Source of the DNA: Candidatus Dormiibacterota bacterium
Lineage (GTDB): Bacteria > Chloroflexota > Dormibacteria > Dormibacterales > Dormibacteraceae
Assembly (NCBI GenBank): GCA_003169845.1
Contig: PNAG01000011.1
Coordinates: 155,044 to 219,043 of the forward strand
Direction: 5' to 3'
Length of the DNA: 64,000 nucleotides
The notes beneath the pieces are model-generated. The model saw nothing but the letters and a program-made list of their open reading frames with translations, ran no database searches and was not told the DNA's origin. Both the position numbers and the translations under genes were made by a program. Every line of letters begins with the position of its first letter. Position 1 is the stretch's first letter. Shown here one piece after another: positions 46,715 through 55,973 of this stretch.

Positions 46715-47949
46715 ATAGACTCGCTTCCCCCCGTGGGGGGAGTCCGGCGCGAAGCGCCGGATGTGGGAACGGTGCCACCGGCATCCTGGTAGCGGCAGCA
46801 CTCCTGCTGGCCGCCTGCAACAACGCCGCCGGCCCACTGGCCGGCACCACCGCCGCCACTGCGGCGCGCGCCCTCGTCGCCGCCCCGGACTTCTCCGACC
46901 AGCCATCCTTCGCCACCCGCACGGGCCGCCCGCCCGCCCTGAGTCTCCAGGAGCTCTTCCATCCGACCTACAACGTGCCCCTGGACCCGAGCAAGATCCG
47001 CACCCTCCTGGTGACCGGCGACATCATCCCCGCCCGCGGCGTGAACTATTTCGCCACTGTGAAGCACGACTTCCTTTGGCCGTTCCGACCGACGGCCGAC
47101 TACACAAAGAACGCGGACATCACCTATGTCAACCTCGAGTCGCCGCTGTTTGCGGGTTGCCCCGTAAGTCCGGCCTCGAGCTTTACCTTCTGCGGCGACG
47201 CGCGATTCGTGGACGGGCTGAACTTCATGGGCGCCAAGGTGGCGAACCTCGCGAACAACCACCTGTCGAACTACGGTTCTGCGGGGATCACCGCCACCGA
47301 CCAGCTGCTGCAATCGCACGGAATTCTGACCTCGGGGCTGGGACCCGTGGCCGTGATCGACGTGCGGGGGATCAAGTTCGGCTTCATCGGCTTCAACGGC
47401 GTCGGCCGGGCGATCGACCAGAACGCCGTGAAGGCGGGTATTGCCCGCGCCCGCCAGCTGGCCGACATCGTCGTGGTGCAGTTCCACTGGGGCAAGGAGT
47501 ACGAGCGCCAACCCATACCGGACCCTGGCGTACCAACACCTGACGACCCGGTGAACATCGGCCACGAGGCGATCGACTGGGGCGCGGACATCGTGATCGG
47601 CAACCATCCCCACTGGTACCAGGGCGTCGAGGTCTACAAGGGCAAGCTCATCACGTACGCGCACGGCAACTTCGTTTTCGACCAGATGTGGTCGGAAGAG
47701 ACGCGAGAGGGCGTCATCGGCACCTACACCTTCTACGGAACGCAGCTCGTCGCGGCGTCCTGGAAGCCCGTGCGCAGCTACGACTACGGCCAGCCGGTGT
47801 TCATGAACGCGAACGACTCTGCCTCAACCCTGCAGACCATGGAGGCCGCGAGCGACACGCTTGCAACGCGTTTGCACGAGCCGACCACGTCGCCGGTGCC
47901 TGCATATCCGCCGTCACTGCCTTACGCTCCTGAACATGCCCCGGCCTAG
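46711..47949 (+). CDS. CapA/PgsA-type metallophosphatase-fold lipoprotein
   Basis: The 412-residue protein has a lipoprotein signal (hydrophobic GILVAAALLLAAC with Cys near residue 36). A CapA-family domain follows: LLVTGDIIPARGVN near residue 98, TYVNLESPLFAGCPVSP, VANLANNHLSNYGSAG near residue 175, VVQFHWGKEYERQPIPD, and WGADIVIGNHPHWYQGVEVY. These Asp/Asn/His motifs form the binuclear metal site of the family. Relatives take part in poly-gamma-glutamate or capsule handling at the cell surface, but many are uncharacterised. Its ATG overlaps the preceding gene (ATGA). The first 25 residues before the signal core derive from a GC-rich inverted repeat. Confidence 0.82.
   Translation: MNRLASPRGGSPARSAGCGNGATGILVAAALLLAACNNAAGPLAGTTAATAARALVAAPDFSDQPSFATRTGRPPALSLQELFHPTYNVPLDPSKIRTLLVTGDIIPARGVNYFATVKHDFLWPFRPTADYTKNADITYVNLESPLFAGCPVSPASSFTFCGDARFVDGLNFMGAKVANLANNHLSNYGSAGITATDQLLQSHGILTSGLGPVAVIDVRGIKFGFIGFNGVGRAIDQNAVKAGIARARQLADIVVVQFHWGKEYERQPIPDPGVPTPDDPVNIGHEAIDWGADIVIGNHPHWYQGVEVYKGKLITYAHGNFVFDQMWSEETREGVIGTYTFYGTQLVAASWKPVRSYDYGQPVFMNANDSASTLQTMEAASDTLATRLHEPTTSPVPAYPPSLPYAPEHAPA
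46727..46760. repeat. Inverted repeat pair inside the CapA-like leader
   Basis: CCCCCC (46727-46732) faces GGGGGG (46735-46740), followed by AGT and then CCGGCGC-gaa-GCGCCGG (46744-46760). The paired hairpins sit within the coding sequence before the lipoprotein signal. The GGGGGGAGTC core also appears at 63701-63710. Confidence 0.6.
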
Positions 47950-48091
47950 TCGACCGGTTAGAATCTCGTCCAACTAAAGCTCAGGGGGTCCCGCCGTCGC
48001 TGCTTACGTCCCAGAAACCGGGAGCTCGCGGACACGTGGCCGAGTTCGCCGCCGTCGAGACCGCGTCAGATTTCTGACTGCAGTCGGCCTT

Positions 48092-49033
48092 GTGTTGGGC
48101 CTGACTGCCGCCGGTGTCGTGACGACCGGTTTCATCGCGAAAGGCCGCACGCCGGTCAAGTTCAACCTCGAGCGCGCGACCGCGCCAGCGGCGGTGAGCT
48201 TCGACCATTTCAACTTCTCGAACTACTGGCTCGCCACGCATCCGCAGCCTGATCTCCCCATCCACGGCCAGGCTGCGTACCTGGTCGACCTCGACACGCG
48301 GATGGTGATGTGGGAGCGGGATCCCGAAACGACGCGTGCACCGGCCAGCCTCACGAAGCTGATCACCGCGATGGTCGCGGTCGACGACGCCGGCTCGCTC
48401 GACCGCGTGGTGGAGGTGACCCCCGGAGCGACGCAGGTCGTGCCGAGCGTCATGGGACTGTCGGCCGGCGAGCGCCTCACCGTGCGGCAGCTGCTCGACG
48501 GCCTGTTCCTCGATTCCGGAAACGACGCAGCCGAAGCGCTGGCGCAGGGGATCGTGCCGCGCGACAGGTTCATCAGGCAGATGAACCAGAAGGCCAAGAG
48601 CATCGGTCTGACCGGCAGTAATTTCGTCAACCCGAGCGGGCTCGACGCGCCGGGGCATGGGATGACGGCGCACGACCTGGTCCACACCGCCGCGTACCTC
48701 GACCGCTACTACCCGGAGCTGGCCGCGATCGCGGCGACCAAAGACATCGCCATCCCCGCGACCGCGGACCACAAGGCCTTCTACCCGCACAACCTGAACG
48801 GCATCCTGTGGAGCTATCCAGGCGCGACCGGCCTGAAGACCGGCCTGACTGACAACGCCGGCGGCTGCATGCTCGCCACGGCGACGCGAGACGGGCGCCA
48901 CCTCATCGTGGTCGTGCTCAACGCCACGCTCCATTCGACCGCCGACGCGACGCTGCTGCTGAACTACGGCTTCAGCGTCCGCACCGACGCGTCATTCGGA
49001 CCCTGGGCGACGGTGCCCGCCGCCAAATCCTAG
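48092..49033 (+). CDS. D-alanyl-D-alanine carboxypeptidase (S11/PBP5-like)
   Basis: The 313-residue penicillin-binding enzyme has SxxK in APASLTKLITAMVA near residue 87, SGN in FLDSGNDAAEAL near residue 146 and KTG in ATGLKTGLTDNAGG near residue 250. This is the full catalytic triad pattern of DacA-type carboxypeptidases that trim the terminal D-Ala from peptidoglycan peptides. One N-terminal hydrophobic segment anchors or exports it. GTG 48092 is the first canonical start, but the frame is open back to a TAA at 47975 and encodes RVRRRRDRVRFLTAVGLVLG, a convincing basic n-region. The real start is probably upstream, with only CTG 48074 or a GTC available. Confidence 0.88.
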   Translation: MLGLTAAGVVTTGFIAKGRTPVKFNLERATAPAAVSFDHFNFSNYWLATHPQPDLPIHGQAAYLVDLDTRMVMWERDPETTRAPASLTKLITAMVAVDDAGSLDRVVEVTPGATQVVPSVMGLSAGERLTVRQLLDGLFLDSGNDAAEALAQGIVPRDRFIRQMNQKAKSIGLTGSNFVNPSGLDAPGHGMTAHDLVHTAAYLDRYYPELAAIAATKDIAIPATADHKAFYPHNLNGILWSYPGATGLKTGLTDNAGGCMLATATRDGRHLIVVVLNATLHSTADATLLLNYGFSVRTDASFGPWATVPAAKS

Positions 49034-50332
<1,299 letters not shown>

Positions 50333-50336
50333 CCGG

Positions 50337-51497
50337 ATGAAGCCCCCGTCGCGCGCCGTGCACGCCGGCCGCGACCTCAAAGCTCGGAGCCCGCTCGCGC
50401 CTGACCTCAGCACCGCCGCGGTCCACGTGTACACGGACCTGGACGACTACGACGCGGTGGCGAGAGGCGAGCGCCCCGGGCACTACTACGGACGCAACTC
50501 GAACAGCAACCGCCAGATGCTCGAGCAGGCGGTGGCCGAACTCGAAGGCGCCGAGGCCGGGCTCGCCACGGCCTCGGGCATGGCAGCGCTGCACACCGCG
50601 ATGCTCGCCCTGGCGCCGCGCCCCGTGACCATCGTCGCCTCGCGCGAGCTGTACGGAGGGACGATGGCGCTCCTGCGCCAGGATTTCGAGCCGGCCGGCT
50701 ACGAGACCCATTTCGTCGACCTCACGGATCTCGACGCCGTGCGCCGGGCGATCGACGGTGCGGGCCTGGTGCTCGCGGAGACGATCACGAACCCGCTGTG
50801 CGCCGTGCCCGACATCGAAGCCATCGCTGCCCTCGCCCACGAACGTGGGGTGCCATTCCTCGTCGACAACACATTCGCGTCGCCGATCCTGTGCCGGCCG
50901 CTGGACCTTGGTGCGACGGCGGTCATGCATTCCGCCACGAAATACCTCGGCGGACACTCGGACCTCGTCGCCGGGGTGGCAGTCGGGACCGCGAAACTGA
51001 TCAGCGCGGCGCGAGCTCGCTCCGTGCGCACGGGCACAACTCTCGGCCCGTTTGACGCCTGGCTGGCGCTTCGCGGCCTCAGGACGCTGGATGTGAGGAT
51101 GCGAAGGCACAGCGACAACTCGCTCGCGCTGGCACGGGCGATGCAGACCATGACGGGCGTCGCGCGCGTCCACCATCCGCTGCTCGACGGCTCGCCATCA
51201 TTCGCAGTCGCGACGCGCCTGCTGCCGCGGGGAGCAGGGGGGATGATGGCGTTCGACCTCGAGGGCGGGAGGCCCGCCGTGCAGGGCATGATGTCGCGCT
51301 TCGGGTTCGTCACCTTCGCCGCCAGCCTCGGCGGGGTCGAGACCACCATCTCCTACCCCGAGATCACCTCTCACCGATCGCTGACGCCACAGGAGCGCAT
51401 CGAGCTGGGCGTGACGCCGGGGACAGTGCGTGTCTCGGTCGGGATCGAGGACGCGGACGACATCATCGCCGACTTCGCACAAGCGCTCGCCGCCTGA
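50337..51497 (+). CDS. Cys/Met-metabolism PLP enzyme (cystathionine/methionine gamma-lyase family)
   Basis: The 386-residue fold-type I PLP enzyme shows RAVHAGRDLKARSPLAPDLS near the start, YYGRNSNSNRQMLEQAVAEL, ATASGMAALHTAMLAL and VDNTFASPILCRPLDLGA. The PLP lysine is in MHSATKYLGGHSDLVAG near residue 205. It ends with SVGIEDADDIIADFAQAL. The reaction (gamma-lyase, gamma-synthase or sulfhydrylase) cannot be read safely from sequence alone. It begins five bases after the enolase stop. Its neighbours CysM and a JAMM protease suggest sulfur amino-acid metabolism. Confidence 0.88.
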   Translation: MKPPSRAVHAGRDLKARSPLAPDLSTAAVHVYTDLDDYDAVARGERPGHYYGRNSNSNRQMLEQAVAELEGAEAGLATASGMAALHTAMLALAPRPVTIVASRELYGGTMALLRQDFEPAGYETHFVDLTDLDAVRRAIDGAGLVLAETITNPLCAVPDIEAIAALAHERGVPFLVDNTFASPILCRPLDLGATAVMHSATKYLGGHSDLVAGVAVGTAKLISAARARSVRTGTTLGPFDAWLALRGLRTLDVRMRRHSDNSLALARAMQTMTGVARVHHPLLDGSPSFAVATRLLPRGAGGMMAFDLEGGRPAVQGMMSRFGFVTFAASLGGVETTISYPEITSHRSLTPQERIELGVTPGTVRVSVGIEDADDIIADFAQALAA

Positions 51498-51500
51498 TCC

Positions 51501-51743
51501 GTGACCGTCTACACCGCGCTGCAGCTGTTCGAGGCGCTCGTCGCCAGCGCGATCCTGCTCTTCGGCGTGCTCCGCAACTCGCCGACGATCGCGCTGCTCG
51601 GCGGCGGCTACCTGATCGGGAAAGCGATCCTCAACATCCTTGCGCCGGAAGGGGGCAGCGTGTACCGGCGATCGCTCATCGGCTACGCATTTGCGGCGCT
51701 ATATGTCCTCGGCGGACTCGTGCTGGTCCACTTCCGCAGTTGA
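51501..51743 (+). CDS. Small membrane protein
   Basis: The 80-residue protein has three hydrophobic segments (ALQLFEALVASAILLFGVL, ALLGGGYLIGKAILNIL and SLIGYAFAALYVLGGLVLVH). It starts at a GTG three bases after the PLP-enzyme stop and ends shortly before cysM. The function is unknown. The spacing on both sides supports a real gene. Confidence 0.6.
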   Translation: MTVYTALQLFEALVASAILLFGVLRNSPTIALLGGGYLIGKAILNILAPEGGSVYRRSLIGYAFAALYVLGGLVLVHFRS

Positions 51744-51795
51744 GACGCTTGGGCTAGCCAAGCTTGGGCTTAGCGAGCTTTCTATCCTGTTGAAG

Positions 51796-52713
51796 ATGGC
51801 TCAGAACACCGTGACCGCGGGGATCACGCAGCTGATCGGCAACACTCCGCTGCTGCGGATCCGCATGTTCGAGCGGGAGTTCCCGCGGCTCGAGGTGTAC
51901 GCAAAGGCCGAGTGGTTCAACCCGGGCGGCTCCGTGAAAGACAGAGCCGCGCTGGCGATGATCGAGGACGGCGAGCGGCGCGGCGCCCTCACCCACGACA
52001 AGACGATCATCGATTCGACCTCCGGCAATACCGGCATCGCCTACGCGATGGTCGCCGCCGCCAAGGGTTATCGCGTCAAGCTGGTGATGCCCGCGAACGT
52101 GAGCGCCGAGCGCAAGGCGCTGATCAGCGCGTACGGATCGGAGATCGTCTACAGCGACGCGGGCGAGGGATCCGACGGTGCAATCCGGCTCGTGCGCGAG
52201 CTCGTGGCCGCCGACCCTGACAGCTACTTCTACCCGGACCAGTATTCCAATCCCGCCAACGCACGCGCGCACTACGACGGCACCGCGGTGGAAATCCTGC
52301 AGCAAACCGCCGGACGGGTCACGCACTTCATCGCCGGCCTGGGAACGACCGGCACCTTTGTCGGCACGTCGCGCCGGCTCAAGGAACACGATCCCTCGAT
52401 CAGAACCATCGCGGTCCAGCCCGAGGACTCGTTCCACGGGCTCGAGGGGTTGAAGCACATTCCGACCGCGATCGTTCCCAGGATCTGGGACCCCACGCTC
52501 GCGGACGAGATCTGGGGCTGCCCCACCGAACCCGCCTACGACCTGGCCCGCGCTGCGGCGCGCACCGAAGGACTCTTGGTCGGGCATTCGAGTGGGGCTG
52601 TGCTGTGGGCGGCGCATCGGCTTGCAGAGACGATCGACGAAGGGGTGGTCGTCACCGTCTTCCCGGACTCTGGCGACCGCTACCTCTCGACCGGCCTCTA
52701 CGGACGCAAGTAA
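51796..52713 (+). CDS. cysM: Cysteine synthase, CysM type
   Basis: The 305-residue PLP enzyme shows ITQLIGNTPLLRIR at the start, the PLP lysine in WFNPGGSVKDRAALAMIEDG near residue 45, the substrate loop IDSTSGNTGIAYAM near residue 75 and the phosphate-binding GLGTTGTFVGTSRRLKE near residue 185. It builds cysteine from activated serine and a sulfur donor. Its stop overlaps the ATG of a JAMM-domain protease by one base. In Mycobacterium the corresponding pair Mec-CysM works with the sulfur carrier CysO, so a thiocarboxylate-dependent route is likely. The ATG at 51796 was chosen; upstream in-frame codons shadow the small membrane gene. Confidence 0.92.
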   Translation: MAQNTVTAGITQLIGNTPLLRIRMFEREFPRLEVYAKAEWFNPGGSVKDRAALAMIEDGERRGALTHDKTIIDSTSGNTGIAYAMVAAAKGYRVKLVMPANVSAERKALISAYGSEIVYSDAGEGSDGAIRLVRELVAADPDSYFYPDQYSNPANARAHYDGTAVEILQQTAGRVTHFIAGLGTTGTFVGTSRRLKEHDPSIRTIAVQPEDSFHGLEGLKHIPTAIVPRIWDPTLADEIWGCPTEPAYDLARAAARTEGLLVGHSSGAVLWAAHRLAETIDEGVVVTVFPDSGDRYLSTGLYGRK

Positions 52714-53132
52714 TGAAGATCAGCGCGCCGGCGGTCGACGCGGTGCATGCGCACGTGGCCGAGGGCTATCCCAACGAGATCTGCGGGATGCTGGTGGCGC
52801 CGAAGGGCACCCGCGCCGTGACAGAGATCAGGCGCGCGACCAACGCGAACACGGACCGGCCGCGCGACACGTATCAGATCGACGCGCGCGAGCACCGCGC
52901 CATTGAGAAAGAGTGCGACCGGGCAGGCCTGGACATCGTCGGGTACTACCACAGCCATCCCGACCACGCCTCGTATGCATCGATTCGCGACACCGAGCAG
53001 GCCTGGCCCGACTACTACTACCTGATCGTTTCGTGCATCGGCGGCGAGGTGAAAGAGGAGAAGGTCTTCTATCGCACCGACTGGGAAGCGAGACAGATGA
53101 TCGAAGAACCTATCGAGGTCCTGGCCGGGTAG
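52713..53132 (+). CDS. JAMM/MPN+ metalloprotease (Mec-like)
   Basis: The 139-residue protein has the JAMM zinc site: Glu in EICGMLVAP near residue 23 and YYHSHPDHASYASIRDTE near residue 77 (H-x-H-x7-S-x2-D). Mec of Mycobacterium uses this fold to release cysteine from the C-terminus of the ubiquitin-like carrier CysO. Its ATG overlaps the cysM stop (TAATG), which supports the same role here. No CysO-like small gene is visible next to it; the carrier may be elsewhere. Confidence 0.9.
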   Translation: MKISAPAVDAVHAHVAEGYPNEICGMLVAPKGTRAVTEIRRATNANTDRPRDTYQIDAREHRAIEKECDRAGLDIVGYYHSHPDHASYASIRDTEQAWPDYYYLIVSCIGGEVKEEKVFYRTDWEARQMIEEPIEVLAG

Positions 53133-53172
53133 GTTTCGGTAGCCATCCTGTCGTTCAGGTCTAATTGACCTC

Positions 53173-54549
53173 GTGCCCCGCCCGATCGCTGCCATCGTCG
53201 GCCGCCCGAACGTCGGAAAGTCGACCCTCTTCAACCGGATCCTCGGCTGGCGAAAGGCCATCGTCGACCCGCAATCCGGCCTGACGCGCGACCGGCTCTA
53301 CGGTGTCGCCGACTGGCGCGGCCGCGAGTTCACGGTGGTCGACACCGCAGGCCTGGACCTGGACAGCGCGAAGGACGAGTCGCAAGCGGCCATCGAGGCT
53401 CAGACCAAGGTTGCTATAGACCAGGCCCAGGTCATCGTTTTCCTGCTCGACGTCCGTGAGGGATTGACCCCGGTCGATCGCGAGATCGCCCAGCTGCTCC
53501 GGCGCTCCCGGCAGCGCGTGGTCGTGGCCGCCAACAAGGCCGACTCACATACAGAGCGCCACTTCGCCCACGAGATCCTCGAGCTCGGATTTGCCGAACC
53601 GTCTCTGGTGTCTGCCCAGCACGGCATCGGGATAGGCGACTTTCTCGACCGGGTGCTCGAAGCACTGCCGCCGCCTGAGCTCGATTCGCCCACCGAGGAA
53701 AAGGCCGACCGGCTGGCCATCATGGGGCGGCCGAACGTCGGCAAGTCCTCCCTGCTGAATGCACTCCTGGGCGACGAACGGGCGCTGGTCAGCCCGGTCC
53801 CGGGCACGACGCGCGACCCGATCGACACCGAGCTCATCTACGACGGGATCCCGGTGGTCCTGATCGACACGGCCGGCATCCGCCGCAAGTCGTCCAACCG
53901 CGACCAGATTGAGCGCTACAGCCTGATGCGCGGCATCCACGCCATGGAGCGTGCCGACACCGTGCTCCTGGTCATCGATGCGTCGGCCGGGGTGCTGGCG
54001 CAGGACCAGCACGTCGCCGGCTACGCGCTGGAGGCCGGCAAAGGGTTGGTGATCGTCGTCAACAAGATCGATCTTGTCGATTTAGCCGAGCGCAAGCCGG
54101 CCCACTGGCGGACCGTGCTCGGCAAGGACTTCAAGTTCGCCCCGTTCGCGCCGGTCGTCGCGGTGTCCGCCAAGACAAGGGAGGGAATCGGCGGGATCAT
54201 CCCGGCCGCCCTCGAGGTGGTCGGCCAGCGCCGGATCAAGATGCCGCCGAACGAGCTGAACCGGGTGCTGCGCGAGGCGTTCCTATCGCACCCGCCGCCC
54301 AGCTTCAAGGGCCGCAGACTCAAGCTGGGCTACGCGACGCAGGCCAGCGGGGAAGCGCCCACGGTGGTGATGTTCGTCAACGACACCGGGCTGCTTCATT
54401 TCTCTTATCGGCGGTATCTCGAAAGAAAGATCCGCGACCGGTTCGGGCTGATCGGCAACCCCCTGAAGCTGGTTCTTCGTTCAGATACCGAAAAGCGTGC
54501 CGGCGCCACCCGCCAGGCGGTACGAACCGACGCCAAGCGCGGGAAGTAA
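53173..54549 (+). CDS. der: GTPase Der (EngA), 50S ribosome assembly
   Basis: The 458-residue protein has two consecutive Era-like GTPase domains. Domain 1 shows VGRPNVGKSTLFNRILG, DTAGLDL and NKAD; domain 2 shows MGRPNVGKSSLLNALLGDER near residue 182, DTAGIRRKS and NKIDLVDL. A C-terminal KH-like domain follows (KMPPNELNRVLREAF and VMFVNDTGLLHFSYRRYLER). This duplicated architecture is unique to Der, needed for large-subunit maturation. It starts at GTG 53173. The length is normal. Confidence 0.96.
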   Translation: MPRPIAAIVGRPNVGKSTLFNRILGWRKAIVDPQSGLTRDRLYGVADWRGREFTVVDTAGLDLDSAKDESQAAIEAQTKVAIDQAQVIVFLLDVREGLTPVDREIAQLLRRSRQRVVVAANKADSHTERHFAHEILELGFAEPSLVSAQHGIGIGDFLDRVLEALPPPELDSPTEEKADRLAIMGRPNVGKSSLLNALLGDERALVSPVPGTTRDPIDTELIYDGIPVVLIDTAGIRRKSSNRDQIERYSLMRGIHAMERADTVLLVIDASAGVLAQDQHVAGYALEAGKGLVIVVNKIDLVDLAERKPAHWRTVLGKDFKFAPFAPVVAVSAKTREGIGGIIPAALEVVGQRRIKMPPNELNRVLREAFLSHPPPSFKGRRLKLGYATQASGEAPTVVMFVNDTGLLHFSYRRYLERKIRDRFGLIGNPLKLVLRSDTEKRAGATRQAVRTDAKRGK

Positions 54550-54569
54550 TCCCTCCTGCCCCGCTCGTA

Positions 54570-55037
54570 TTACTCGCACAGTAAGGCCTGCCGAGCACGT
54601 GGCCAGCGCTCGAAGTTGCCGCCGAACTTGACATACGCCGCGACATCTTGGCCGGACGCCGCGAGCCATAGCTCGAAGGTCGAGTTTTGGTATCCGGTTG
54701 GCCGCGCGTCGCGAGGTAGGGTGATGCCGGTCGCAAAGGTCGACATCAGCTCCGGACCCAGGAAAGCCTGCGGGTTTCGGACATACCAGCGCGCGACCTG
54801 GACTGATGCGGCCGGATGGCCGAGCGGCCAGCCGAGGAGCAGAAAGTTGGAATTCTGCGCACCGCAGTGCTCCGCTCCGAAAAAATCCTGAATCACCTCA
54901 CTGCTTACGGGGTGAGAATTCTTCACCCAGACGTCGGGATTGACCAGCCCACCCCCCAGCTTCGCGGTTGGGTTTCCGCTTGTACAGGACACCAGGCTGA
55001 GAGCCAACAGTCCAGCCGCGATCACCGCCCGAATCAT
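54570..55037 (-). CDS. Small putative lipoprotein
   Basis: The 155-residue protein has a type II signal peptide MIRAVIAAGLLALSLVSCTS with the lipobox Cys at residue 18. A compact domain containing two more cysteines (AEHCGAQNSN and the C-terminal QALLCE) follows. I do not recognise a family. The ATG at 55037 puts the signal at the very start; a GTG at 55058 would add seven residues. It stands alone on the minus strand, convergent with der. Confidence 0.6.
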   Translation of the reverse strand: MIRAVIAAGLLALSLVSCTSGNPTAKLGGGLVNPDVWVKNSHPVSSEVIQDFFGAEHCGAQNSNFLLLGWPLGHPAASVQVARWYVRNPQAFLGPELMSTFATGITLPRDARPTGYQNSTFELWLAASGQDVAAYVKFGGNFERWPRARQALLCE

Positions 55038-55058
55038 GGTTTCTATAGTGTCTACCAC

Positions 55059-55271
55059 CAGCGTTGGGCCAGGCCGCCTGGGCTGGGCCTGCTCGCCAGC
55101 GTCACCCGAGTGAGCTCAGGGGATCAGCACGTAGCCGGCCCGACTCTGGGTGACGGAGGTAGCCGTCCCTTCCCCCCAGGGGACGAGCCAGGGTGGGGGC
55201 GCGCGCGCTGCATTACATTTCGCTAATGTCCCGACGACACCCGTCTGACGGCGTGGTGATCTATTGATGGT
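55059..55271. other. Intergenic region upstream of the two-component system
   Basis: This 213-bp region lies between the divergent lipoprotein and response-regulator genes. It contains a GC-rich patch (CCTTCCCCCCAGGGG, near 55168-55182) and an AT-richer stretch before 55272. No clear promoter hexamer pair or RNA element could be recognised. Confidence 0.4.
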
Positions 55272-55973
55272 ATGGCCACTCAAATGAGCGCAAAAGTCCT
55301 GGTCGTCGACGACGAAGTTCACATCGTCGAGCTTGCTCGCCTGTACCTCACGCGCGAGGGATATGAGGTCGAGGGTGTCGGCGACGGCGCCCAGGCGATG
55401 GCCAGGTTTGGCCAGCTCAAGCCCGACCTGGTGATCCTGGACATCATGCTGCCCGGGACGGACGGGCTCACGATCTGCAAAGAGATCCGAAAGCAGAGCC
55501 AGGTGCCCATCATCATGCTGACGGCGCGGGACGAGGTCACCGACAAGGTGGTCGGACTCGAGGTGGGGGCGGACGACTACCTCACGAAGCCGTTTCACCC
55601 CCAGGAGCTGGTCGCCCGAGCCAAGGCCCTGCTCCGGCGGGCGCGCGTCGAACCCGACCAGCCCAAGGTCGTCCGCGCCGGCAAGCTCGAGGTGGACGTC
55701 GAGCGCCACGAGGTCCGGCACGGCAAGGCGAAAGTGCAGCTGCGGCCAAAGGAGTTCGACCTCCTCGCCCTGCTTGCCCGGCATCCCGGCCGCGTGTTCC
55801 AGCGCAGCGAGCTGCTCGACCTGGTTTGGGGCTACGACTTTCCAGGCTATACGCGAACCGTGGACGTGCACGTACAGCAGGTGCGCGAGAAGCTGGCGGC
55901 GGCGAGCATCACCGACCCGAGCATCCAGACCGTGTGGGGCGTCGGGTACCGGCTGGAGCTGGCAGCGAGCTGA
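55272..55973 (+). CDS. OmpR/PhoB-family response regulator
   Basis: The 233-residue protein has a receiver domain (KVLVVDDEVHIVELARLYL, phospho-acceptor Asp in LVILDIMLPGTDG near residue 58, Thr in IMLTARDE, Lys in YLTKPFHPQEL). A winged-helix DNA-binding domain follows, with RPKEFDLLALLARHPGRVF and TRTVDVHVQQVREKL, ending QTVWGVGYRLE. It is activated by the kinase encoded next and regulates transcription. The kinase gene overlaps its stop. ATG 55272 was chosen, and ATG at 55284 is also possible. Confidence 0.93.
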   Translation: MATQMSAKVLVVDDEVHIVELARLYLTREGYEVEGVGDGAQAMARFGQLKPDLVILDIMLPGTDGLTICKEIRKQSQVPIIMLTARDEVTDKVVGLEVGADDYLTKPFHPQELVARAKALLRRARVEPDQPKVVRAGKLEVDVERHEVRHGKAKVQLRPKEFDLLALLARHPGRVFQRSELLDLVWGYDFPGYTRTVDVHVQQVREKLAAASITDPSIQTVWGVGYRLELAAS

